DNA of 64,000 nt from Rhea pennata. Lineage: Eukaryota; Chordata; Aves; Rheiformes; Rheidae. The translations under genes and the position numbers were made by a program. The notes beneath the pieces were generated by a model. It was given only the letters and a program-made list of their open reading frames with translations, ran no database searches and had not been told where the DNA came from. Within the stretch, counting starts at the first letter, position 1; the number at the start of each line of letters is the position of its first letter. This document shows, in pieces, positions 1 to 13,700 of this stretch. The DNA lies in the NCBI RefSeq assembly GCF_028389875.1, contig NC_084702.1, forward strand, positions 56,678,053 to 56,742,052, read 5' to 3'.

Positions 1-274
1 AGTTGGCTGCTTTAAAGATGACTTGGGTTAGGCTTTCTCCCAAGCATTTGCCTTTAAAGTCATTGCCTTTACTTTTTTAAGTAGAAGTTATGTTTGTTAT
101 TATGTTAAACATTTGTGTGGAAAACTGTCTCCTGCAAAACAGAGATCAACTGGAATAGCTATGATGCAACTATCTCTTGTCTGAATTGTGGAAAATAAAA
201 CAGAATAGTATTTTTCACTGACACAAACCACTAGAACTTTCTTTTGTGTTTGTAACGTGCTCTTTTTCTCTCAG

Positions 275-377
275 GTTGAAGAGCTCACTAAGGAAGCCCA
301 TAATGGGAAGAAGAAGGAAAAAGAAACATCTAGCGTGGAAGTACAGACAGATGACTATGCTGCATGGTCACAAACAG
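275..377 (+). CDS. AGGF1: AGGF1 coding exon 2 (numbering assumes one exon upstream)
   Basis: The acceptor is a pyrimidine tract ending in cag at 272-274 and the donor is gtagag at 378. The exon has 34 codons plus one base, beginning [16 protein letters not shown] and ending [15 protein letters not shown]. This matches the end of the coiled-coil region and the VEVQT segment of human AGGF1. The exon ends in phase 1 and completes an Asp codon with the next exon. Bases 1-274 upstream are intron sequence in which I see nothing else. Confidence 0.93.
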
Positions 378-3300
378 GTAGAGAGTGGTAATTGTTTGAA
401 TAGGTGTCTAGAACAGTGACATTAACTGGTGTATTTTTTGGTTTTGTTCTTTAATATAAAATACATTTCAATTCAGTATCCTTAGCTGCATCAAACTCGG
501 TAACCTTATACAGTCTTTCGAACTATTTCCTGTTCACCCAAGCTGTATGTTCTAGAGCTTCTGTCATATCAAGTACTCACTGTTACGTGAGTGGCTGTTG
601 TATTTGTTCCACCAATAGTGTAGGCTTAGGTCTTTTCTTTGAAGCCTCTGCTCTTTCTCTGTTTATGCTTATGTGATATCCTGCACAGTCTGGAAAAGTG
701 TTTTCAGACTAACTTTTGCAGATGAAATTTGTGCATTTTACTGACTGGCTTTGATTTGGCCAGTGTTGAACTGAAACTTAGGCTTCTGAAAGAAATTTGA
801 GAAGTGTGTGGAAAACATGATAAACCAGCATGGACCATAACAGAATTGGGCCATAATAATCTGATAGCATTCTTTGATGCATGGTCTCTTTGACCATAAA
901 TTAAAACTTTCATAGTTTTAATTTGTTTGCTCTTCCAATTCATTCTTTTGTTTATTTTGCTTGTTCTGTGTAACTCAAAGGCTATAATTTTCCAGGATTG
1001 TGACACTTTCATGTGACAATTCCCTGCAACAGTTTCTTTACTTGTTTGTGTAGTGTCCTAGTGCACTGGAATTCTGTTCTGTAAGTATTAGTTTTTAAGT
1101 TCTTCAGCGGGGGGGAGGAAAAAAGGAGTTACGTGTATGTGTGTTTTACCAATTCTTGAAGTCCGTTTAAAGCAAGACTTCATTTGTTCAGTGAGAGTAA
1201 AATAAATACAAATTGGTGACACTACCTAGTAATTGATTTTTTGGTTAGACAGCTTACACCTATACGTTTTGAGATAAAGTTTTAGGATCTTTAAATTGCC
1301 TTGTGTGAAATACTGCTTTGCTAGTTTATTTAACTTCAACTTTTTTTTTCCTGCAGATTACTACTACTATGAAAATTATTACAACACTGACGCTCAAGAT
1401 TGTGTATCTGAACTATCAGGACAGCACAGTCATGGGACTGAAGGCACTGAGCATAATTTGACAGAAGAATCACAGGCAGCTGGTAATATTCCTTTAGAGG
1501 TGGATAGCACTGAAGCTGCTGAATGTGGAAAGGAGGAAAACTTCATCCAGAATTCACAGGTCATAGAACTATTTGGGGTTTTACAAATTTTAAAATCACT
1601 ACTTTATTAATATTTCTCACTTTATTTTTGGTTTTGATGTCATTATGTGGAAACGATTTTTTTGTGATTGTTTCATGCTAATATTTGCAGACAAGCATAT
1701 TCCTTTGTGCTTTACAAATCAGTTTTCTTTATAACATGTTCTGATGGTAAAATCAGTTCTAGAGTTGTAAATGTGTGCAAATAATGAAAATATACTTAAG
1801 AACATTTTTGTCAATATCAAATACTGTCATTGGCCTTTTATTTAAAGGTAGAAAAGAGTAATTGTATGAGGATGTGTGGTGTAAGAGGGCTATGATTAGC
1901 ATCTGTCCATGCTAAAGACTGCAGAACTTGGATAGGCTGTGACACTCTTCACTCCCCCCAAAAAAACAAACCAACAAAAAAACCCACCAAAAACCTCAAA
2001 CCCTTATTTATTTTCATTCCTTCAGTCTCTCCATCTTTGACTATGTTATTTTAGCAGCAGTGAGGTTAAAACAATGACATTCATATGTGTGGAATAAAAT
2101 TTGATTCCTTTCTGTTAAGCATACTTTTAAAGTATGAATAAATGTTAATGGGCATTACGTAGATATTTTAATACATTAATAGTTACGTTCAATCCATTAA
2201 TTTTCTATCGGAAGCCACAGTTGCATGTGAGGTTGCATAAATAACTTGCCTCTAATTCAGGTTTCTATACTCAGATTTATAACGTGTTCGTTAGTCTTTT
2301 AAGCTGTTGGTAAAAACAGTTTTCATATAGTACGTGGATGAATTTTTATATGGCTTAGAATGACACAGAATCACAGATAGCATTAAAACTTAGTTATGTA
2401 TAAGCATTCTCCATGTTCTTAAGAAAACGTAGATTATACTATTATATTAGAAGCAGTGAAAGCATGATGTGCTTTTAACAGTTTATGCTTAATATGGCCG
2501 TACTGAATCTTACTTTCTTATGGTTTTGTTTGCTTCCATTCATATAAAAGAGCAAGGTACAAGCAGAAGGTTTTCTGCTATTCAGCTTTCTCCTTAGTTC
2601 ATCTTACTTGGCTTTTTTGCAGTTTAGCTTACAGCAACTAAAATAGAACTGAAGCTGGAAAATTATTTTAGAAATTTAATGAAATAAACTGTATTTAGTT
2701 TTGACATGAACTACTTTTGAAAATGAAAGGCATAGGATGACATCTTGGTCCCACTGAAATCAGTGGGAGTTTTTCAGCAAATGACAGCTAGAGTTAACCT
2801 TCCTTCTAATATTTCCCTGAAACAATCTAAAACCATAGAGCACTAATTTATTCTCTTTAAAATAGAACATTCTAAAAACTTGTTGGTTTAAACCTTTTGG
2901 TATGTCCTTTGTGGAAGAAAATTTAATTTCTTACTTTTTGGTCTTAGGAAACAGATGGTACTTCAGTGCCAGAGGGCTCATTGGCGGAGAGCTTGAGAGC
3001 TGCTGCAGAAGCTGCTGTTTCACAAACTGGATTTATTTACGATGAGAACACAGGATTGTATTACGACCATAGCACTGGATTCTACTATAATTCGGTAAAT
3101 ATCTTGGTCAAAATCTGTAGCAGTTTTCCTCTATTGCGAAAGTCAAAGTAATAAAAATTGATATGAAAAGAGAAGTAAGATCCAAGCTGATTTTATATTT
3201 CGAAGAGTATCTTAATGAAATAATGAAAGCTTGTTAATTAGAGTTGGTAAATTATTTAGGTTGAATTAAAAACATCAGGCTAAGAAATAAATGTAAGCTT

Positions 3301-6300
3301 TCATCATTTTTTTTTTGTGATGTCTTCTAGATTTTTAAATTAGCGTTCTTGTAAAAGATTTTGAATTTTATGCGGTATATTATTTAAAATAAAGTTTCTA
3401 TATAATGTTCTCAAAATAAAGAGCTTGAGCTAAAAAGATACGACTAATTTTGAACAAGACAAATTGCTGAGCCTGTGTCAATGACTTCTCCACAGTGAAA
3501 AAAATATTGAGAGAAAATACAAGAAATGACTGACAAGTGCTATTACAACCTAGTTGCTTGTTATAGGAAAGAAAATACGTGTATAAAAATAAAGATGTCA
3601 GATAGTGGATCCATATTCTGTAATGATTAATTGCTGTCTTATGAAAAACGTATTGCTGAAATTTGTTTTCTTTTTGTCCTATGAACACTATATGTAAGTG
3701 TATATATCAGTATAGAGATATATGTGTATGTTTATACAGATAATTAGAGATATATGTGTATATACATGCACTGTCATAAAACCTAGTGGAACTACTCTGC
3801 TGAAAAACAAAACTTGTATGTTTGCTGTACTACATACAGCTTAAAACAATTATATCTAGTGCTTCCAAAAGAAGTCAGGTAGACTAAAAGTTGAGAACAA
3901 CTTCACATGGACTTTGAAGCATTACTACTTCGTCTTTATTCCCACTACATGGTGTTTCAAAGGGAAATGCTCAGTCTATTCTGAATAGCCACAAGTTTGG
4001 GGGTTTAAAGTTGATGTCAGTTGACCTCATTTGCACAGGAGCCATCTGCGGCTATAAGTGTGCCTCGTTAGTTGACTTAAGAAAATAGGAGGAATTATTT
4101 TACTTGGAAGGATATTTTTGTACTTTTATTTTTTTTGTTACTTTAAGTCCTGAAAATGATATCAAAGTGATTATATTATTTGTGGCTGTAGTTAGGTATG
4201 TAAATGTGTGTGTGACTGGAGATAAATATTTCAACTTATAATACAATTAAAAGAATAAAGTAAGTTTTCTTGTTCAGTGCTTGTTCTGAATTACAGGAAA
4301 TATTCTCAATTTTTTCCTTGATTATTTTTTCAATCCTCAATTATTTTTTAAAACTTAGTATGTGTGGTTAACTGGGTGCTTCATTAAACAATTCACTTAT
4401 TTAGCATTGTATTCATCAAATAATGATAGTATTGTGCTTTGATTTTCTTCTAAAGGAAAATCAACTGTATTATGATCCAGCAACTGGAATTTATTACTAT
4501 TGTGATGTGGAAAGTGGCCGATATCAGTTTCATTCACGAGTGGATCTGCAGTCTTATCAGGCTTCTGGTACTCAGCATGTCAAGGATAAAAAAGGCAAAA
4601 AGAAGAGAAAAGATCCAGAGCGGATTGCCTCAAATGAGTATAAGGTAACTGTAGAACTGAAAGATATGAAATGCACAACCTATTTTTTCCTGATGCAAAT
4701 TAAGCTTTATTGGGGTTCTTGTGGCTTTGGATTTTTTTTTTTTAGTGGATATATGGTTATGTTCTGAAAGATTCAAATGTCTTTGAACTATATATGACAG
4801 ACTACTGAAAGATAGTTAAGATCAAATCCTAACACAAAATCGTTAAAATAATGTTCTTAATTATTCAATGGGAAAGTTATTTTAGGTTTGGATTCTGTTA
4901 CTTTTTCAGTATGATTTTATTAAAATATTCCCGTATAGAACTTTAGCTATTAGTTTCATTATCATTCATTCCAGTGTAAGCACATTGGGGTGAATTATGC
5001 TAGCATCTGGACTTAAGTTTTAAATATAACTGGTTTTGTGCCAGCAACTCAGTGTTACCTTAATGTTGTGATTTTTTTTGTTTGTTGAATAGAAAAAATA
5101 AGTTTTTTTTTTTTTTTTTTTTTAACAACTTCTTTGTGACTCTGTATTCCAAAGCTCATTCCATTGATGTTTTACTGTATCTTTCCATCTTTGGGATTGA
5201 TGAAATGTGTATGAAATTTTAATTCCTTTCTATTTATATTTTAAGACATTTTGTTGTCCATAATGTGAGTTTACAGTACATTTTAACAAAAAAATGCCCA
5301 TTGTAGTTAACTTGTATTATAAGTTACAAAAAATATAGTACCTTCCTGTTTGTTGTCTTCTAATTGCTAAGAAAGTATACCATATATTAAATAATCAGTG
5401 AGCAATATTTTTCAAGTCACTTACTCCTAAGCACTGACATTTCTATTGTTGCACACCTATTAAGATTCAAGAAGTATTTTCTTGATGAACGTTATCAATG
5501 TTGAATCAAATACATCTGGTGCTCTTCTGCAAATCTATTTTATTGCTCAAGAGTTAATTGAATGTGTTGGCTTCTTTAGTTTGCAGGGTTCCTTAGCTTG
5601 CATTTCTAAAGCTACTTGGTTAACTATCGCATGATTTCACTGTGTAGGCCTTAGCCAAGCTAACTGGTTGAAATCTGAAATAATTATGTTGGTGTAAAAG
5701 TATTCTTACCCAATAGTTGCACATCATCAGTGCAGAGTTCCAAAAAATTCATTTAGAGAGTTAAGCCTCCTGAAAGATTTTTTTAAAAATGGAAACTTTA
5801 TATAAAGAACTGGTGAAGGAAAGTTATGTGGATAGAGATAATTGTTCGTTAAATCCATAGTGAATCAGTTCGTAGCTGATACGGGAATTTCTACTCTGAG
5901 ATCACTTGAAGTGGTCCATTCCTTTTTGAAAGCTTGAGGTGGATACTCGGCAGCAACTGAGTACAACAATCCTTTAGACTTGTGCGAGGGAACTAATGAG
6001 GCTGAAGCTGGGGGTTTTACCAGCGTTTGCGTTCTGTACCTAGTGTAATACTTGCTGTGTGCAAGTATTAAATTTTTCTGCCACTCTAAAAAAAAAAAAA
6101 AAAAAAAAGGCATTGCAAGTACAGAATTTAATTCATTTTCTGTTGGGCTACAAAATGGAAAAGTTGTATGAACAAGCCTTTGTCTTATGGTACAAATAGT
6201 AAGCCATTTAAATTTAGTTCTGTGATGAACTGTTACATATTGACCTAAATCTAAAAGCGTATTTAGAGAAGCTCTGTTGCGTTGCTTTGACCTAGCAATT

Positions 6301-7734
6301 AACGCTGGGTACTTTCTGGAATCCTGTCACCTTCTACTTATAGCGACTGATGGTACTGCAAATAGCTACCCTTCTTGAGCTCATTTTATATTAATAAAAC
6401 ATTCTTATGCAAGTGGTTTTGTTAGCAAATTAGGTCTTTCATGTGAAGTTTGCACTATCACAAGGTAGGAGGTAAACATCCACTTCTTGCAATGTGTTTT
6501 ATTGATGGTGAATTGAGTATTTTGCTTTATTTGTGAATTAATTCGTTTGACCAGCAAGATCACAGGAAAAACAATCAAAATAAATCTTATGGCACAGACT
6601 TGTGCATCTGTAAACAGTAAATGAATGATGGTGTCTTAGTAAGAAACAAGGCCGCCTTCAGTTTTGGGGGAAGAAAAAAGAAAAATAATTACTCTCCAAT
6701 TTAAAACTTGAAAAGGATAGAAAGCCTTTTTGTCAGTGCACTTTTCAGTAGATGTAGTGTTAGATTCAGAAAGAAACAAAGCTTTTTGTTTGCATCATGC
6801 AATTGGGTGAAAGCACATTATTTTCAGAGTTGTTATCATTAAGAAATGCATTTGTTTAAAAACAAGTTACAATAGAGTAAAAGCTAAGATAGTACCTTGA
6901 TGTGAAGGATTTTTTAGTTATAAAACTGAAAAATAGTTTAACTACACAATGCAATTTATAGATGTATGGTATTTCTTGGCAATATTGTTGTCCAGTTCTG
7001 TCTGGTATTGTTAAAGGTGTTGATTAGTTCATACTGGTTATTTTATCACTTAAATGTATTCAGAGATAAAAATGAAAGTTCTTTCTTCATAGTATTTTAT
7101 GGTCAAAGTATTATATATTGAAACATACCTACGCCCAGCTGTTTTCTCTTTTCCTTTTGGTCCCTCTTCCATGTTTGACAAAAAAATATTATAAAGTTAA
7201 TATGTAAGCTATCTCTGAATATTGATTTTTTTCATTAAAGTTCCTATAGTTATTTTGAAAGTTAAATATTTCATTATTGTTTTTCCCGGTGGGTTACTTA
7301 TTTTAAAACTCACTTTTAACCTGAAAAGTGACTCCAAACACTAGTTAATTTCTTGACCAAAGTAAATTTACTCCTACCCCCCTTTACTAGCTGTAAAAAA
7401 GGAAGTAAAATCAAGAATGGCGTTGGATTTTTTTTTTCTGTGTATTGCCAACAGAGGTGAATAAAGCAGTACTAGAATCTAATTCTGGGAATATGTCATA
7501 ACCCTCCTGAACTTTATTATTCCTGGATGAAAACTGGCAGGTTTGTAAGAGTATGTATCCTAAGCGGAGAAAGACTTAGATATAGAACTTCAAGTACATG
7601 AACATTTGTTAAACAGGTTTTCTTTCAACTAAGGGATTACAATATTACAAGTAAACAAGTATTAATACGTGTTCAGAGTTATTCAAGAGATGTCAAATAC
7701 AGAAAATAAGGAAAGTTAGCAGCTGAGTGGGTTT

Positions 7735-7767
<33 letters not shown>

Positions 7768-10700
7768 GAAAATACATAAACATACACGATTCTGGTATCT
7801 GTCCAGTTTCTGCCAAAAATCTGTATATTGAAACCAAAGTTAATCACTGTTTTTGATCTAAAAAAGATAATTGTGGACCAGTCTCTGTTAATCTTCTGTT
7901 TCTGGTCAGCTGTTCTTTTGTTGTTTGTTTGTTTGTTTTTAATTTAGTTTGCAGCCATCGTGAAGAATTTCATGTGCTTAGCTATTCTACGTATACGATT
8001 TCCTTTAATAGCATGTTGGCATACTTAATGCTGCAGAAATAGCAAATATTTTCCCCAGGAATAAGTCAGGCAATGTGAATCTGAGAATCGAAAAAGAAAA
8101 ATGAATTCTGTTGCAGTAGTATTGTATTTTTAACAGGTTGAATTGCGAAACAAGAACTAGTGAGCTTCTGACAGAGTGAATGTACTTTTAACTGTAAAAA
8201 AGAATGGAGGCGAAATCACATTTAGTATCTCCTAAAGAATTTTCCTGACTTATAAGAAAGCTTTCCTTAAAGATGGAGTATTTTCGATCACCAATATTTT
8301 GTATTACAAATAGTTTTATTTTGAATTACGAAACTAAGCGTGCTGCTCACATGCTTGCTTAAATAAAGAATCAGTTTGTATTTGACAGGATGTAAAATTA
8401 GATAGCCTACATTCAACTCACTTAAGGGAGATCAACTGGATGCTTTAGAATTTTTAGTTTCGTTCCAATTTCTTTTTGTAGTGATATTTCAAAATTTTTT
8501 GAAGAGAATTATAACAACTATCTGCTGCTAGAGGAAAAACCTTTAAAATGTTAACCTGGAAAAGGTAAGGGAAAAAAGCGATGGAAAGGGACTTTTTTAA
8601 AAGTGTTTACATAACATGGCATAAATAATAGTACGATCTATGGGCTAATAACTAGATTCAGGGTTTTCATGCAAGTTAAAGAAAAGTCTGAGTGCAAGGG
8701 TGATGATTATTTAGCTCTAATTGCATGATTGGGACTTTCAGAAATAAATAGCAAAACTGATAAATGTAACTATTAGAAATATAACAAATTTGTTATGTCG
8801 AAGCCTACTGGCTGCATCAGTGACTTTATTATAAGTGATCTTTACAAGTCGATGTGAACAATTTATTTTTAAAATATTGTCTAATAAATTTTATTCTAAT
8901 GTGCTACTGGAAATTCACTTCTGCTGTCATCTTTTTCATTGTAGATGCATCCTAGGTACTTCTCTAAGAGACACTAGGCTTTTGTAGTACTATTCCCCAT
9001 GGAACTCTTGAAGCAGTGATTTTTTTTTAATTATTATTTTTAATCGTGTAGTTCACTTTTTGCTGATATTCATCCCATCTTTAGGTACGTCAGTTGACAG
9101 AAACCATGGCTAATCTGAAGATTTCTTCTTTTGGATTGGCAGCTTCTGGTGAAGGTAGAGTTGAGACACCAAACACATTAGTCTGTGGATGTTTACCTTT
9201 AACCTTGATATATTTATTAAAAAAGAAAAAGAAGTACCTGGTAGTTCATGTTTAGATACTTACCTACATAGAAGAATTACTAAACATTTTGCTGGTTTTT
9301 GGTTGAAATCAGTTCATCTGAGAAGTAGTTTCAGATATATTTGAAATACTGTATGAGTAAAACATCTGAAGAAAACTTTGATGGCACTCTGTAATATTTG
9401 GGAAAAGATACTTAGCTCACTGTAGTAATATCAAGTGTCTTGGCTAATCACTTCACATTTTCTTTAAATGAGGCAAATTTGTGCTTGCTGTATTTCAGTA
9501 CTGCCTACCAGTTGATTAAAATTACTTTATGATATGGGAAGAGGAGTTTTACTCTGTTATAGCTCTTAATCTTTTTTTTTTTTTTTTTTTTGGCATTGCA
9601 AATTCCAGTATTGTGTAGGCTAGAAGACAGTAACTGGAGTGCTTGTAAAATAGTGTTGTTAAACAAGTGAAGGACCCATTTGAAACTCTTAGAATTTATT
9701 TTTTTAGTAAAATACTTAGTTTCAGATTAATTTTTCAAATGGAGAAACTTAGTGTAAGAAGATCTAACATTTGGCCCTTTCAGTGAGAATATTTAAATAA
9801 CTGTGTTATATTCAGTTAAATCATCTGCTAAACTTCCAGCAAAACCAAGAAGCAACAGACTTGATATCTCTGAATATATAGAGTTGCTTATATAGAGATT
9901 TTGTGTAAATTCATTTGAGCTAGGTAACAATATAGTTGAATCAATGCATTTGCTGGAGCTGAGCCAATTACTTTAATAATAATTTTAAAGTTCTAATATG
10001 TAGACATGCTGAAGAGTTGCATGAAAATACGTGTAGATCAGGCATAATACAGAAAAATATGAAAGTGTTCTGAAGGAGAAAATATTTGGTTTTGCTCTGT
10101 CACAGAAAAGCAAGATAACAAAAATTCAAAGTAGTTTAAGCATTTTTTTAAACACTTCAGTTATTATGATTATTCATGTGTATATATTGTAAGTAGGCCA
10201 GTCTGCACTTCAGGAAGTCTTTGAGTACTTCGTGACCTGTTCTTTATAAAGCAAAACTGTAAATTCCTGTCATATGACAATGATTTGTAATTCTTAAGAT
10301 TCCCACTCTGTGGGATACATAAAAATGACATGCTGGTCATGAACCTTTTCACAGAATCATAAAATAATTGAGGTTGGAAGGAACCTCTGTTGAACCATCT
10401 CAGCCAGCCCCCTTGCTCAAAGCAGAGTTGACTAGAGCAAGCTAGTCAGGGCATTGTCCAGTCTGGTTTTGAGCATCTCCGAGGATAGAGACTCCACAGC
10501 CTTTCTGGGCATCCTCTTGTAAAGTTCAACCATCCTCACAGTAAAGAAGTGTTTTCTTAAGTTCAAGTGGAATTTTCTGTGTTTCAGTTTGTGCTCATTG
10601 CCTCTCATCCTGTCACTGTGCACTGCTGAGAAGAACCTGGTCCCATCCTCTTTACACCCTCCCCTCGGATATTTAAACATACTCGTAAGACACTGTATAT

Positions 10701-13700
10701 ACTTATACTTTATGTAAGACCCTAAATACCACCCCACAAGAGCCTTCTCTTCTCCAAGCTAAACAATCTTGGCGCTCTCAACCTCTCCTTCTCATATGAG
10801 AAATGATCCAGCCTCTTAATCATTGTTATGGCCCTCCGCTGGACTCACGCCAGTAAGTCCGTGTGTTTCTGGAATAACTGGATGTCGCGCTCCAGATACG
10901 TCTCACTAGTACTGAGTAGAAGGAAAGAGCATCTTCCTCAACCTGCTGGCAACGCTCTCCTAAATATGACCCAGGATGCTGTTGGCCACCTTTCCAGGAG
11001 TTGGGGGGGATGTTGCTGGCCCGTGTTCAACTTGTCAGCTAGGACCCCATGGCTTTTTATGCCAAACTATGCTGCAGCCATGTGGCCCGCAGCCTGTTAC
11101 GGTGAATGGGGTGATTGCTCCCCATATTTCACTTGCATCTTTGGCTGTGTCTTTACCAGGAATGTAGGACTATTAACGCCATCCTGCAATGAAGAAATAG
11201 TTTATTGTGGAATAATAATTCATCTCACCTCTCAACTTTACTCATGCTTTGTTAGTGAAAAGCTGGAGGTTGTGTGGTGATACTAAATAGAAACAAAGTA
11301 ATTCAAAGCTGAATGAAGCAGAGGCAGTCTCTGCCCAATATAAGGCTATTAGGGTGGCCTATCTGTTTAGATATGTTAGGCAAAACAGCATACAAAGAAA
11401 AGTATGTATCTAGTATTATGGTGTAAGAACATGTTTGTAAACGAGCATGTACTTGCATAGTTTTCATGATGTGTCATGAGCTTGGGAAGAAGAGTTAAAT
11501 ATCCTCACACAGGGGTCTATTGCTCTTTTTTCTTAGATCATTCAGTGTTATATTTACTGCATACTTTGTTTACTGCTGCTTCCTTTTTCTAAACAGCGGC
11601 AGTACAGAGAGAAGTTATTAGCTGCTTTTTCCTTAGTTAGACTCATATGCATGCTACATAAATTCTGCACTAGTACTACAAGCTGTATATAATGAAAAGG
11701 GCTTCCTCAGCACAAGTAAAGATACCCTCAAATGCTTTGAGAATACATTTAGCATCCCCAAGCTTAATACTTGGAGAGCATCAAGGTAGGTATTTTTAAT
11801 AAAGGTCTGTGAAAGTATAAAAGGCGCAAAATCCATATTCTTTGGGAAAATAACATTAAAAATCCTCAATCTTATACAAGGATTTCTGAACATATTTGTT
11901 GTATCTAGAACACTTCAGGAGCATACCTAAAAGTACCCAAAACAACTTTGTTTTTGAGATCCTGGACTTGCAAATGAGTCTCTTGTTGTAAACCCTTACC
12001 AGAAACAAGCTTCCATTCTTGATTTCCATGGAACAAAGCATATTGATACTTTGGCATCAAGGCTAAGCTGATGGCTTTGAGGAATTTGCATCCTGCTGAT
12101 TCTAATGTTTAAACACGAGCTGTATTGTGCAGCTGTTCAGCTAATTAATTCATTATGTGTGTTTCACTTAATTTCAGTGGACAATACTGTCCTAAGCTTG
12201 TTCTAGTTGATCTCAGTAGGAGAAATAGTGTAATAATTCTGATATTGTTCATACTGGTATAAATACAACTGTCTAGGCTTACTCTTATAACTTCAGTAAA
12301 TTTTTCATGCTCTAATTAAATGGGCAAATAATTGTTACATCTCATGCTGACTTGCTTTTTTTATACTTACATACTGAGTCATTTGGACTTATTTGCTTAA
12401 GGTGTATAAGGATACAGTTTCTTCAGAAGATAGGGAATGTGAAGATTACCTTTATATCGACACTTAAATAACAGGAATATTTAGCTTATTTGCTTTCTTA
12501 AGAGTTGATTATCTTAAAATCCAGAAACTGTGAGAACAGGTTTAATGGTCGTATTGGCAGAATAATGTATAGTCTTTGATCCATTTACAAGAACACTTTA
12601 AAATTGCTGCTTTCATCCCAGAACAAAGAGTATTGCCTATCTTTTAATAGCCAGGCTTTGTAACAATTGACCCAATTTTATTTTGTAACTTAAAATACCC
12701 AAAGTGTGTCATGCCCCCTGCCCCCTCCAAAAAAAAAAAAATCATATCACCTGCTCCACTGTGGAAAAAGAGCTGAGTGGCTGGAGTGTTACACTTGGAT
12801 GTCAGTGCGTCAGTCACTTGCAGCTTTGCCACAATCATGTGATTTGAGCAGACCACTTGGATCCTCTGGCTCCAGACTGGATTAATAACATTTCTGTAGC
12901 TTGCAGTATTACAGAGGGAAATACATCCAGGACTGTAGGGCAGCTCGGTATGACTACCAAATAACAGTTACAGACAAAGAGAAGTACACTGGAAAAGATC
13001 ACTGGTAAAAGCTATAATCCGGTTTGTCAGAAAGGCTTCTAGTGGGATATTATTTATCTGACAGAAATGACCTGTGCAGTCTTCCTTTTGGCCAGGTTAC
13101 TACATCACTTAAACCTCGACAGTAGCCTTATGTATCTATCTATTAGTAGTTACAATACTTGTAGTATTCATAGAGGAGAGCTACTGATCGTAGAGGAACC
13201 CTATACCTGAGTGACACAGTTTGATAGTTCTTCAGTTAAAGCTGCATGAGGCCTTTCAATATTTGCCGATTACTGAAGAGAATCTACTGTCCTATTCAAA
13301 ATGTTTCAAAAGCACACTGTATGGTGCCATCCAGTATTCTGACTACTAACTGAGAGGAATTTGTATTTGACTTAAAGCTGTGCCACTGATGAGCTTTTAC
13401 AGTTTTGATCAAATTCACCTTTTATATTGGTAAAACGAGAATGATTTAAGATTTTCTGCAGAATTGATATTTGCATTAATTCATGTATCTTAAATTGTCA
13501 GATGTTCTACACTCAGGGATACCTTCTGATTTATCTGCTGATTATTATTTATCTACAATTCAGGACAATTGAATGTGTTCATTCTGAATTCAAGATGGAA
13601 AATAATAAAATCTGAGGATTTTTATTTAACTTTTAAAGTCATTTCTTTTTTTTTCTTTTTTTAAGATGATTGTCAGGGTTAGTCAACTGAGAACTACATT

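Noticed and set aside
6088..6113. A21 run considered as the tail of a processed pseudogene
   Set aside because: The sequence before it has no recognisable coding similarity and there are no flanking direct repeats.
10828..11280. 150-codon + strand frame
   Set aside because: Mostly the antisense of the CR1 fragment; no independent similarity.
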